DNA of 64,000 nucleotides from Muricoccus pecuniae (lineage in GTDB: Bacteria > Pseudomonadota > Alphaproteobacteria > Acetobacterales > Acetobacteraceae), in assembly GCF_014199205.1 (NCBI RefSeq), contig NZ_JACIJD010000007.1, positions 62,001-126,000 of the forward strand, given 5' to 3'. The notes beneath the pieces are model-generated. The model saw only the letters and a list, made by a program, of their open reading frames with translations. It made no database searches and was not told the origin of the DNA. Of this stretch, positions 54,223 to 62,021 are shown piece after piece (the first letter of the stretch is position 1; the number at the start of each line of letters is the position of its first letter). A program made the position numbers and the translations under genes.

Positions 54223-55557
54223 GTGAATCTCTCGACCATGCTGCAGGCGCGCGCCGCCGACGGACGTCCGGTCCGCGTCGGCCTGATCGGCGCCGGCAAG
54301 TTCGGCTCCATGGTGCTTGCCCAGGCGCAGCGCATTCCGGGCCTCCATGTGGTGGGCGTGGCCGATCTCGACCTTGCCAAGGCGCGCGCCTCGCTCGCCC
54401 GTGTCGGCTGGCCGGAGGAGCGCTATGCCGCGCCGAGCCTGGCCGAAGCCTTCAAGGGCGGTGGCACCTGCGTGCTGGATGACGCTCGCGCGCTGGCGGC
54501 GTTCGACGGCATCGAGTGCATCATCGAGGCCACCGGCCATCCGATCGCCGGTATCCGCCACGCGCTGGCCGCCATCGAGGGCGGCAAGCACGTCATCATG
54601 GTCAATGTGGAAGCCGACGTGCTGTGCGGCCCGGTGCTGGCGGCCAAGGCGCGGGCCAAGGGCCTGGTCTACTCCATGGCCTATGGCGACCAACCGGCCA
54701 TGATCTGCGAACTGGTGGACTGGGTGCGCTCCTGCGGCTTCGAGCTGGTCTCGGCCGGCAAGGGCATGAACTTCGAGCCGCGCTACCGTTATTCCACGCC
54801 GGATACGGTGTGGGGCTTCTTCGGCTGGACCGAGGAAGAGGTGGCGAAGGGCGACTTCAACCCGAAGATGTACAACTCCTTCACCGACGGCACGAAGGCG
54901 GCCATCGAGATGGCGGCCGTGGCCAACGGCACCGGGCTGGACTGCCCCGATGACGGCCTGGCCTTCCCCCCCACGGGCCTGCACGACCTGGCCCAGGTGT
55001 TCAAGCCGGCCTCCGAGGGCGGCCGCCTGCCGCGTGCGGGGCTGGTGGACATCGCCGCGAGCCACGAGCCCGATGGCCGCGTGGTGTTCAACCACATCCA
55101 GTACGGCGTCTTCGTCACCTTCCGCGCCAACAACGAGTACACCCGCGCCTGCTTCCAGCAGTACGGGCTGCAGGTGGACAAGTCGGGCTGGTACGGCTCG
55201 ATGTGGCGGCCCTTCCACATGATCGGCCTGGAGACGAGCATCAGCGTGCTCTCGGCCGTGCTGCGCAACGAGCCGACCGGCACGCCGAAGGAGTTCCGCG
55301 GTGACGCGGTGGCGACGGCGAAGCGGGACCTCCGGCCCGGCGAGATGCTGGACGGAGAGGGGGGCTTCACCGTGTGGGCCAACGCCATCCCCGCGACGAG
55401 GAGCCTTGCCGCGCGTGCGCTGCCCATCGGCCTCGCCCACAACGTGCGGCTGAAGCGGGCGGTGGCGAAGGACGTGGCGGTGAGCTTCGACGATGTCGAG
55501 CTGGTGAACGATCTCGACGTGGTCGCGCTGCGGCAGCAGATGGAGCAGGGCGGATGA
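54223..55557 (+). CDS. NAD(P)-dependent oxidoreductase with C-terminal SAF domain
   Basis: The 444-residue protein has an N-terminal Rossmann domain (V-G-L-I-G-A-G-K-F-G-S) related to homoserine dehydrogenase or Gfo/Idh enzymes, and a central A-N-G-T-G-L-x-C-P region. The SAF-type C-terminal domain begins near A-K-R-D-L-R-P-G-E-M-L-D-G-E-G-G. The start is a GTG with GGGAGGACC before it. Family members occur in catabolic clusters for sugar-acid or branched C4-C5 acids together with beta-hydroxyacid dehydrogenases, as here. The substrate is not known. Confidence 0.75.
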   Translation: MNLSTMLQARAADGRPVRVGLIGAGKFGSMVLAQAQRIPGLHVVGVADLDLAKARASLARVGWPEERYAAPSLAEAFKGGGTCVLDDARALAAFDGIECIIEATGHPIAGIRHALAAIEGGKHVIMVNVEADVLCGPVLAAKARAKGLVYSMAYGDQPAMICELVDWVRSCGFELVSAGKGMNFEPRYRYSTPDTVWGFFGWTEEEVAKGDFNPKMYNSFTDGTKAAIEMAAVANGTGLDCPDDGLAFPPTGLHDLAQVFKPASEGGRLPRAGLVDIAASHEPDGRVVFNHIQYGVFVTFRANNEYTRACFQQYGLQVDKSGWYGSMWRPFHMIGLETSISVLSAVLRNEPTGTPKEFRGDAVATAKRDLRPGEMLDGEGGFTVWANAIPATRSLAARALPIGLAHNVRLKRAVAKDVAVSFDDVELVNDLDVVALRQQMEQGG

Positions 55558-55713
55558 ACGGCCTCCTCGCCATCGCGGGCTCCGGGGCTCGCCCCGGCAA
55601 CCGGCGGTTCGACGGGGAGAGCCCGACGGCCAGGCTGGGCCAGCCTCGGTCCATCGCCGGTTTGCCGCCGCTGAGGCTGAGGGAACGGCCAGCGCGCCTT
55701 GGCGCCCCGCCTC

Positions 55714-56601
55714 ATGGCTGATCCTGCGCGCATCGGCTTTCTGGGCACCGGCATCATGGGCGGGCACATGGCCTGTCGCCTCGCCAAGGCCGGGCACAGG
55801 GTGCGGGCATGGAACCGCACGCCGGCCAAGGCCGCGGCGCTGACCGGGCATGGAGTGGCGCTGTCGGAAGATTCCGTCGCCGCCGTGGCCGATGCCGATA
55901 TTGCCGTGGCCATGCTCAGCTCCGGCCCCGTCTGCGACGAGGTGCTGGTGGAGGGCGGGGTGCTGGCCGCCATGCGTCCGGGCAGCCTGCTGGTGGTGAT
56001 GAGCTCCATCCCCGTCGAGACCGCGCGCCGGCATGCCGAGCTCGCCGCCGCGCACGGCATCGCCGTGCTGGATGCGCCGGTCTCCGGCGGCGAGCGCGGC
56101 GCCCGCGAGGGGGCGCTCTCCATCATGGCCGGCGGCAAGGAAGCGGACTTCGCCCGGGCCTTGCCGGTCTTCGCCGCTCTCGGCTGCGCCACCCATGTCG
56201 GCCCGTCCGGTGCCGGGCAGCTGGCCAAGCTGGCGAACCAGATCATCGTCGCCGGCAGCATCGCCACCGTCGCGGAGGCCTTGCTGCTCGCCGAGCGCGG
56301 CGGGGCGGACCCGGCCAGGGTCAGGGAGGCGCTGCTCGGCGGCTTCGCTGAATCCACGGTGCTGCGCCAGCACGGGCTGCGCATGATCGCGCGAGACTTC
56401 GTGCCCGGCGGGCCGGCGAAGTACCAGGTGAAGGATACCGGTACCGCGCTCGCATTCTGCGGCGCTCTCGGGCTTGATCTGCCGGTCCTTCAGCTGGTGG
56501 ACCGGCTCTTCGCCGACATGGTCGCGCATGGGGACGGTGAGCTGGACCATAGCGGCATCATTCGGGAAGTCAGGCGACGAAACGGGTTGGAGACTGGCTG
56601 A
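55714..56601 (+). CDS. Beta-hydroxyacid dehydrogenase (3-hydroxyisobutyrate dehydrogenase family)
   Basis: The 295-residue protein has G-F-L-G-T-G-I-M-G for NAD(P), the standard substrate motif D-A-P-V-S-G-G, and the catalytic lysine in A-K-L-A-N-Q. Unlike the YihU-like protein at 45280 it keeps S-G-G, so it is an ordinary member for hydroxyisobutyrate, tartronate-semialdehyde, threonate or similar acids. ATG 55714 gives the natural N-terminus but lacks a good ribosome site; TTG 55699 is an alternative. It is the middle gene of an operon with the SAF enzyme and a TRAP receptor. Confidence 0.85.
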   Translation: MADPARIGFLGTGIMGGHMACRLAKAGHRVRAWNRTPAKAAALTGHGVALSEDSVAAVADADIAVAMLSSGPVCDEVLVEGGVLAAMRPGSLLVVMSSIPVETARRHAELAAAHGIAVLDAPVSGGERGAREGALSIMAGGKEADFARALPVFAALGCATHVGPSGAGQLAKLANQIIVAGSIATVAEALLLAERGGADPARVREALLGGFAESTVLRQHGLRMIARDFVPGGPAKYQVKDTGTALAFCGALGLDLPVLQLVDRLFADMVAHGDGELDHSGIIREVRRRNGLETG

Positions 56602-56648
56602 CGCAGCTCCCGGCTGCGGCAGGGACGAAGGAAGAACAGGAGGAAACG

Positions 56649-57662
56649 ATGAAGAACGGTTTCACCATCACTCGCCGGGGCGCCCTCCTCGGGCTTGCCG
56701 CCGGCGGCTTGCTCGCGAAGCCCGGCGTGCTGAGGGCGCAGGGGCAGGTGCGCCTCACCCTCGGCCACGGCACCGCACCCGGCAACCCGCGCACGGTCGC
56801 GGCCGACCACTTCGCCAGTGTTGTGCGTGGGCGCAGCAACGGCCGCATTGAGGTTCGCGTCGCCGGTGCGGCGCAGCTCGGCGACGACCTTGCCATGCTC
56901 ACGGGCTTGCGCACCGGCACGCTCGACATGTCGGTGAACAGCCAGGGGCCGGTGTCCTCCGTCGTTCCGGAGCTGGCAACCTTCGGCCTGCCCTTCCTCT
57001 TCGCCACCAGCAGCGCTGCCTTCCGCACCATCGACGGCCAGGTGACACAGGAGATCGTCCGCAAGCTCGAGTCGGTCGGGCTGATCTCGCTCGGCTGGTG
57101 GGACAACGGCATCCGCCATGTCACGAACCGCCGCAAGCCGATCGAGACGCCGGAGGACCTGCGCGGGATGAAGATCCGCACGCCGGCCGACCCGGCGACG
57201 ATCGATACGTTTCAGGCGCTCGGTGCGGCGACGCAGCAGATCAACTTCAACGAACTCTACGTGGCGCTGCAGCAGGGTGTCGTGGACGGGCAGGAGAACC
57301 CGCTCGCCAACATTCATTCCGGCAAGCTGCACGAGGTGAACCGCTTCATCTCGCTGACCAGCCACAAGTGGGAATGCTCGCCCTTCCTGGTTTCCCGCAT
57401 CGCCTGGGGCCGCCTCTCCGAGGCAGACCGGCGGGTGATCCAGGAAGCGGCGGCCGAGGCGACCGCTGCGAATCGCCGGCTGATGCAGGAGGCCGACGCC
57501 CGGCTGCTCGCGGAGTACCGCGCCAACCCCGCGATGACGGTGAACGAGGCCAATCTGCCGCTGTTCCGCGCTGCGACGGTGGCGGTGCTGGACCGGTGGG
57601 AGCAGCGGCCCGTCGGCGAGTTCGTCAAGCGCCTGCGCAGCGCCGCAACGGCCGCGGCCTGA
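56649..57662 (+). CDS. TRAP transporter binding protein (DctP family)
   Basis: The 337-residue receptor has a twin-arginine leader (I-T-R-R-G-A-L-L-G) ending near L-R-A-Q, preceded by AGGAGGAAACG. The mature part shows L-T-L-G-H-G-T-A, L-R-G-M-K-I-R-T-P with the ligand-binding Arg, and G-V-V-D-G-Q-E-N-P, hallmarks of the DctP family for C4-dicarboxylate and sugar-acid ligands. No DctQM genes are adjacent. It likely feeds the two dehydrogenases upstream. Confidence 0.9.
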   Translation: MKNGFTITRRGALLGLAAGGLLAKPGVLRAQGQVRLTLGHGTAPGNPRTVAADHFASVVRGRSNGRIEVRVAGAAQLGDDLAMLTGLRTGTLDMSVNSQGPVSSVVPELATFGLPFLFATSSAAFRTIDGQVTQEIVRKLESVGLISLGWWDNGIRHVTNRRKPIETPEDLRGMKIRTPADPATIDTFQALGAATQQINFNELYVALQQGVVDGQENPLANIHSGKLHEVNRFISLTSHKWECSPFLVSRIAWGRLSEADRRVIQEAAAEATAANRRLMQEADARLLAEYRANPAMTVNEANLPLFRAATVAVLDRWEQRPVGEFVKRLRSAATAAA

Positions 57663-57739
57663 GGAGGGTACTGGGAGAGGTGAGGGCGGCGGCCTGGACG
57701 ATCATGGTCCAGGGCACGCCGCCCGGTGCTGCCACATCG

Positions 57740-58251
57740 GCCGGGGCTGCCGCTACCTCGTCATTTATGATCTCTCGTCCGCGGCCGTGCTGACGAGCGC
57801 GGCCTACTTGGCTCGGCTGAACGACCCGACGCCCGGTCCCGCCGGACCATGCCGGTGCTGCGAAACTTCGCGCGCGGCTGTGGACGGATCATCCACGAGT
57901 TCGGCACGGGGCACGGGGCAGGGGGCATCTGCTGGCCCTGCGCCTGCCCCGCACGGCGTCCGACGAGGCCGCGCTCGAGGCGGTCGCGGGGGCGGACCGG
58001 ATCTGCGCCGTGCGGCTCCTCGCGGTGGATCGGAGGGCTCCGGCGTACCGACGAACGAGAAGGCGCTGCGCGGCGGGGACGGAAGCTTCGCCGGCCTGCT
58101 GCTGATCGAGGCGACGGACGAGGCGGCCCTGCACGGCGCGCTGGCGCGGTACGAGAGGGCCATCGCCGCTCTCGGCGCGGAGGAGGACGGCCCCGCCACC
58201 TACTCGCCCGTCTTCATGCTCCGTGCGAATCCCGGCGAGGCGGCGGGCTGA
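57740..58251 (+). pseudogene. Multiply frameshifted gene, possibly EthD-like
   Basis: Protein-like segments continue one another across three frames. R-Y-L-V-I-Y-D-L...A-R-L-N-D-P-T-P runs to about 57830. M-P-V-L-R-N-F-A-R-G-C-G-R-I-I-H-E-F-G-T-G-H-G then runs in a second frame to about 57925. L-L-A-L-R-L-P...A-V-R-L-L-A-V-D continues in a third to about 58025. Finally G-V-P-T-N-E-K-A-L-R-G-G-D-G-S...S-P-V-F-M-L-R-A-N-P follows in the first frame to 58251. At least three indels separate them. The Y-L-V-I-Y-D opening with R-L-N-D-P-T-P suggests a dimeric alpha-beta barrel like EthD, but this is tentative. It follows the TRAP receptor by about 80 bases. Confidence 0.6.
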
Positions 58252-58516
58252 CCGCCGGGCGTGAGGCCGACCAGCCCCGGCCGGCCGGGGGCACGGGGTG
58301 CTCCAGCCGGGTGCGAGGCCCGATGCGCTGGACAGGCTGGGGCAGCGGCCCCGGTCGAGGCGGCGCCGGCCTGCCGCTGGGGAGAAGCACGGTGAGGCCG
58401 CAGGAAGTGCAGGCTGGCCCTCGTGGATCTTCGCTGCCGGGTAGCCGGCGGCCGGGATAGGCGCCCCGCACGATGCCGCCGTGCACCACCGCGCGGCCAC
58501 GGGGGGGGCGACCGGT

Positions 58517-58996
58517 TCAGGCGGCCAGCGCCGCCCCGTTGGTGATCTCGACCAGCACGGGGGCGGCCGCGGCGGGGGCGATCTCAAGCGCGTCGATGCC
58601 GTTACCGGTGCCGGGGTCGAAGCGGGCCGCCACCTCGACACCCTTCTCGGCGCCCATGCCCACCGCCATCACCGCCAGGGCGTATTCCCGGCCCGAGCCG
58701 ATCGAGGTGAAGGCGTCCTCGACGGGCCACTTGCCGTCGCGCTGGTGCAGCCAGCACCGGCCATCCGGCGTCACCTCCAGCGCGGTGCACCAGCGGTCGC
58801 TCGACTGGCAGTCCGGGCGGGGGCCGCCATGCTCCAGCCAGTCGAGGACGACGGAGGCGACCGGCCACTCCCCGGTCGCCCCGATGAGGCGCCCGTCCGC
58901 CGTGCGGCGGATCTTGGTCGACGAGTAGGTCGTCGTGCCCATGGAAATGCGGCGGTCGGCGGCCATGACGCGGCCGTCCCAGGCGATGGTGGTCAC
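58517..58996 (-). CDS. Orphan proteasome/HslV-like Ntn hydrolase
   Basis: The 159-residue protein starts T-T-I-A-W-D-G, the N-terminal threonine arrangement of HslV and proteasome beta subunits once Met is removed. Asp14 (in M-A-A-D-R-R) and Lys28 (in S-T-K-I-R-R) stand where the catalytic Asp17 and Lys33 of that family belong, and G-S-G-R-E-Y-A-L-A-V matches the G-S-G loop. It is slightly shorter than HslV and has no hslU neighbour. Similar stand-alone proteins occur in phages and some Proteobacteria. The start is GTG. The fold is well supported; the role and any unfoldase partner are unknown. Confidence 0.7.
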   Translation of the reverse strand: MTTIAWDGRVMAADRRISMGTTTYSSTKIRRTADGRLIGATGEWPVASVVLDWLEHGGPRPDCQSSDRWCTALEVTPDGRCWLHQRDGKWPVEDAFTSIGSGREYALAVMAVGMGAEKGVEVAARFDPGTGNGIDALEIAPAAAAPVLVEITNGAALAA

Positions 58997-59290
58997 GGCA
59001 GGAACCCCCGGGTGCGTTGCGCTGAAAGAAATAGCTGTCCCGGCCTGCCGACCTCAACAGAATACTCACGAAGCCGTGAGTTTGCCGATCGGGTCCACTG
59101 GGCGCGTGGCCCGGCTGCTGCAATGCGGCCAAGCTCGCCGGGCCTGCCCCCCTGTCTCGGCCAGCCTCGGCGCCCGTGGTTCCTGGCCGCGTCCGGGGTG
59201 GGACATCGCGCGGCTCTGTGCCGGGCTGCGGGGATGCCGGGCAGGGCGGCAGTCTCACCTGCCGTGAGCGGGTTTGTTCCGCCCCTCCGT
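58997..59290. other. Intergenic region
   Basis: Nearly 300 bases between two minus-strand genes; no frame, terminator or repeat recognised. Confidence 0.5.
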
Positions 59291-59596
59291 TCAGCCGCCG
59301 AGATCGAACTCCAGCATCTTCGAGGCGAGGCACTTCCCGTGGGCGTCGAGGGCGAGGGAGCGGGTGACACCGCCGCCGAGAGCCCCTTCCAGCACGAAGT
59401 TCAGCGCGCCGATGCCGGGCAGCTCGTAGCGGCGCACCTCGCCCCGGACGATGCCGGCGAAATGCGCCCGCACCCGCTCAGCCGTCACCTCGCGCAGGAG
59501 GAGCGGGTAGTCCGCGGCGTCGCGGGCGATGACGGAAATGCAGGAAATGTCGCCCTTGTCGCCGGCACGGCTGTGGGCGAGGTCGCGCAGCAGCAT
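59291..59596 (-). CDS. AtuA-associated small subunit
   Basis: The 101-residue protein (L-L-R-D-L-A-H-S-R-A-G-D-K-G-D-I-S-C-I-S-V at the start, L-N-F-V-L-E-G-A-L-G-G-G-V near the end) is the short domain that is fused to, or encoded after, AtuA-type proteins. H-S-R-A-G-D-K-G-D is its signature. It starts one base after the AtuA-like stop and so is translated with it. The pair may form one enzyme of hydroxyacyl or terpenoid catabolism; no reaction is established. Confidence 0.8.
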   Translation of the reverse strand: MLLRDLAHSRAGDKGDISCISVIARDAADYPLLLREVTAERVRAHFAGIVRGEVRRYELPGIGALNFVLEGALGGGVTRSLALDAHGKCLASKMLEFDLGG

Positions 59597-59597
59597 C

Positions 59598-60929
59598 TCA
59601 GGCCTCCACCCAGGCGAGGCTGGGCCGGACATCATCCTCGGGGATGAGGCAGGAGCGGATGCCGATCACCTCGCGCACCGCCTTGGTCACCCCGCCGCCG
59701 CTCGCGGGGCCGTTGAGGTAGAGGCTGTCCACCTCGTGCCCGATCCGCTCCGCCTCTTCCGGCGAGGTGCAGCGGCCGACGACCCGCACGCGCACCTCCC
59801 GCGGCTCCGGCGCGCCCTCGCCGGGGCCGAGGATCGAATCCATCCCGATGAGGTCGAAGCGCATCTCCTCCGCCTCGTGCCCGATCAGGCCGAGGCGTTC
59901 CCGCACGAGATCGAGCGCGAGCCGCCCGCGCGCGACGGCGCCGGGACCCGCATAGGAGATCTGCCCCTCGCCGAACCAGCCCTCGTGGCAGCCGACCGAG
60001 ACCTTCAGGCTTCCCGTCCGCGGCGTGCCGTCCCCGCCGGTCACGCGCACCGCATCCTCGCCCGCGGCCTCGACCTTCACGCCGGAGAAGTCGGCCACGA
60101 CATCGGGCTGGAGATAGCGCGCGGGATCGTGCACCTCGTAGAGAAGCTGCTCCTTGCAGGTCGCGGGCGTCACCCGGCCGCCGGAGCCGGCCACCTTCGT
60201 GACGAGAGCGTTCCCGTCCTCCCCGACCTCGGCGAGCGGGAAGCCGAGCCGCGCGAGATCCGGCACGTCCTTCACGCCGGGGTCCGCGAAATAACCCCCG
60301 GTCACCTGGCCCGCGCATTCCAGGAGGTGCCCCACCACCGTCCCGCGCCCGAGCCGGGTCCAGTCGTCCACCGCCCAGCCGAACTCCCGGATCAGCGGGC
60401 CGAGGAAGAGGGCGGGATCGGCGACCCGGCCCGTCACCACCACCTCCGCCCCGGCCTCGAGCGCCTCGGCGATGGAACCCGCGCCGATATAGGCGTTCGC
60501 GGAGACGAGCCGGTTGCCGAGTGCCGCCACGGTGCCGCCCTCGTCCAGGGCGGTCTCCGTGCCGCGAAGGCGGTCCGTCACGTCGTCGCCGGTGATCGCC
60601 GCGATCCTGAGGCCGTGCAGCCCGAGCCCCCGCGCCACCTCCGCCACGCGCCGCGCCGCGGCGAGTGGGTTGGCGGCGCCCATGTTGGTGACGATCCGGA
60701 TGCCCTGGCGGCGGCAGGCGGGCAGCACCGCCCGCATCCGCGCGGCGAGCAGGGGGTCGAAGCCGGCCTCCGGATCGCGCCGCCGCGCGAGCTGCGCCAG
60801 GGCGATCGTCCGCTCTGCCAGGCACTCGAAGACGAGGTAGCGGAGGCCGCCATGCTCGGCGAGCTCCACCGCGGGCTCGATCCGGTCTCCCGAGAAGCCG
60901 GACCCCGCGCCGATGCGTACCGTCCTCAT
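59598..60929 (-). CDS. AtuA-family protein (acyclic terpene utilisation type, DUF1446)
   Basis: The 443-residue protein begins V-R-I-G-A-G-S-G-F-S-G-D-R-I-E-P-A and contains L-V-F-E-C-L-A-E-R-T and N-M-G-A-A-N-P. It also has V-V-T-G-R-V-A-D-P-A-L-F-L-G and Y-L-Q-P-D-V-V-A-D-F, all typical of the family. AtuA was named from the citronellol/geraniol pathway of Pseudomonas, but homologues are widespread in hydroxyacid clusters. It lies just downstream of a Bug receptor and upstream of its small partner, with a divergent LysR gene, which is a common Roseomonas-type arrangement. Confidence 0.85.
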   Translation of the reverse strand: MRTVRIGAGSGFSGDRIEPAVELAEHGGLRYLVFECLAERTIALAQLARRRDPEAGFDPLLAARMRAVLPACRRQGIRIVTNMGAANPLAAARRVAEVARGLGLHGLRIAAITGDDVTDRLRGTETALDEGGTVAALGNRLVSANAYIGAGSIAEALEAGAEVVVTGRVADPALFLGPLIREFGWAVDDWTRLGRGTVVGHLLECAGQVTGGYFADPGVKDVPDLARLGFPLAEVGEDGNALVTKVAGSGGRVTPATCKEQLLYEVHDPARYLQPDVVADFSGVKVEAAGEDAVRVTGGDGTPRTGSLKVSVGCHEGWFGEGQISYAGPGAVARGRLALDLVRERLGLIGHEAEEMRFDLIGMDSILGPGEGAPEPREVRVRVVGRCTSPEEAERIGHEVDSLYLNGPASGGGVTKAVREVIGIRSCLIPEDDVRPSLAWVEA

Positions 60930-60933
60930 GCGC

Positions 60934-61929
60934 TCAATCCGGCCGGATGTTTCCGGCGCGCACGACCTCGCGCCACTTCGCGATGTCGGCCTCCAGCCAC
61001 GGGCGGAACTCGGCGGGGGAGAGCCCCACCGGCTCCAGCCCCTGCTCGTTCAGCCTGGGGCGCAGCTCCGGGTCGTTCAGCGCGACCGTCAGCGCGCGGT
61101 AGATCCGGCCGAGGACCGGCTCGGGCAGGTTCGCCGGCGCGAAGAGCCCGTGCCAGGCGGCGACATCGAAGGGCCTGACGCCCTGCTCCTCCACGGTCGG
61201 CACCTCGGGCGTCCATTCGAGGCGCCGCGCCGAGGTGGTCGCGAGGGCGCGCATCTTGCCGTCCCGCACGAAGGGGAGGACGGCCGTGACCTGGTAGACC
61301 GTCATCGCCACCTGTCCCGCGATGATGTCGGTCAGGGCCTGCGCCCCGCTGCGGTAGGGCACGTGCTCCAGCGGCACGCCGGTCCTCTGCTTCAGCAGCT
61401 CGCCCGCGAGATGGCTGGAGGTGCCGTTCCCCGCCGAGGCGTAGGACGCCCCGCCCCGCTGGGTGCGCGCCCAGGCCAGGAACTCCTGGAGGTTGTTCGC
61501 GGGCACCTGGGGGCCGACGACCAGCAGGTTCGGCGCGTTGGTGACGAGGGAGACCGGCGTGAAGTCGCGCAGCACGTCGTAGGGCAGGCGCGGCATGAGC
61601 GAGGCGTTCACCGAATGGGAGGCGATGCTCCCCATGCAGAGGTTGTAGCCGTCCGGCGGCGACTTCGCGACCAGCTCGGACCCGACCACGCCGCCCGCCC
61701 CGGTGCGGTTCTCGATGACGATCGGCTGGCCCAGCTCCTGCGACATGCGCGGCGTCACGAGGCGGGTCATGATGTCCGTGCTCGTGCCCGCGCCGAAGGG
61801 GACGATCACCCGGATCGGGCGGTCCGGCCAGGGTGTCTGGGCGAGGGCGGGGCGGGGCAGGGCGGGGAGGGTGAGCGCTGCCGCCGAGAGCAGGAAGCGC
61901 CGACGCGGCAACGCGGCCGTGGTGGTCAT
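60934..61929 (-). CDS. TctC/Bug-family periplasmic binding protein
   Basis: The 331-residue receptor has a twin-arginine leader (P-R-R-R-F-L-L-S-A-A) ending L-A-Q, then W-P-D-R-P-I-R-V-I-V-P-F-G-A-G, I-E-N-R-T-G-A-G-G and V-P-Y-R-S-G, all Bug-family traits. The ATG at 61929 follows GGGAGGAACAACGAAC. It is the first gene of the AtuA operon, four bases before that gene, and is divergent from a LysR regulator. It probably binds the carboxylate metabolised by the AtuA pair. Confidence 0.9.
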   Translation of the reverse strand: MTTTAALPRRRFLLSAAALTLPALPRPALAQTPWPDRPIRVIVPFGAGTSTDIMTRLVTPRMSQELGQPIVIENRTGAGGVVGSELVAKSPPDGYNLCMGSIASHSVNASLMPRLPYDVLRDFTPVSLVTNAPNLLVVGPQVPANNLQEFLAWARTQRGGASYASAGNGTSSHLAGELLKQRTGVPLEHVPYRSGAQALTDIIAGQVAMTVYQVTAVLPFVRDGKMRALATTSARRLEWTPEVPTVEEQGVRPFDVAAWHGLFAPANLPEPVLGRIYRALTVALNDPELRPRLNEQGLEPVGLSPAEFRPWLEADIAKWREVVRAGNIRPD

Positions 61930-61998
61930 GTTCGTTGTTCCTCCCGAAGCCCGGCCGAGTGGGCCGGACAGGGGGCGATCATACAATTGAAAGTTTCT

Positions 61999-62006
61999 GA
62001 GCGCTC
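61999..62006. promoter_or_regulatory. Palindrome GAGCGCTC in a divergent promoter region
   Basis: The 8-bp palindrome lies in the 92-base gap between the Bug receptor and the LysR gene, an AT-richer patch than its surroundings. It is a likely part of the LysR binding site, though no full T-N11-A motif was confirmed. Confidence 0.35.
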
Positions 62007-62021
62007 TCATAAGCGGGGTTT

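Noticed and set aside
55554-55721. Small ORF (55 codons) overlapping the SAF oxidoreductase stop in ATGA
   Set aside because: Its composition is Arg/Pro/Gly-rich without hydrophobic or family pattern, and it runs into the next gene; probably just intergenic sequence.
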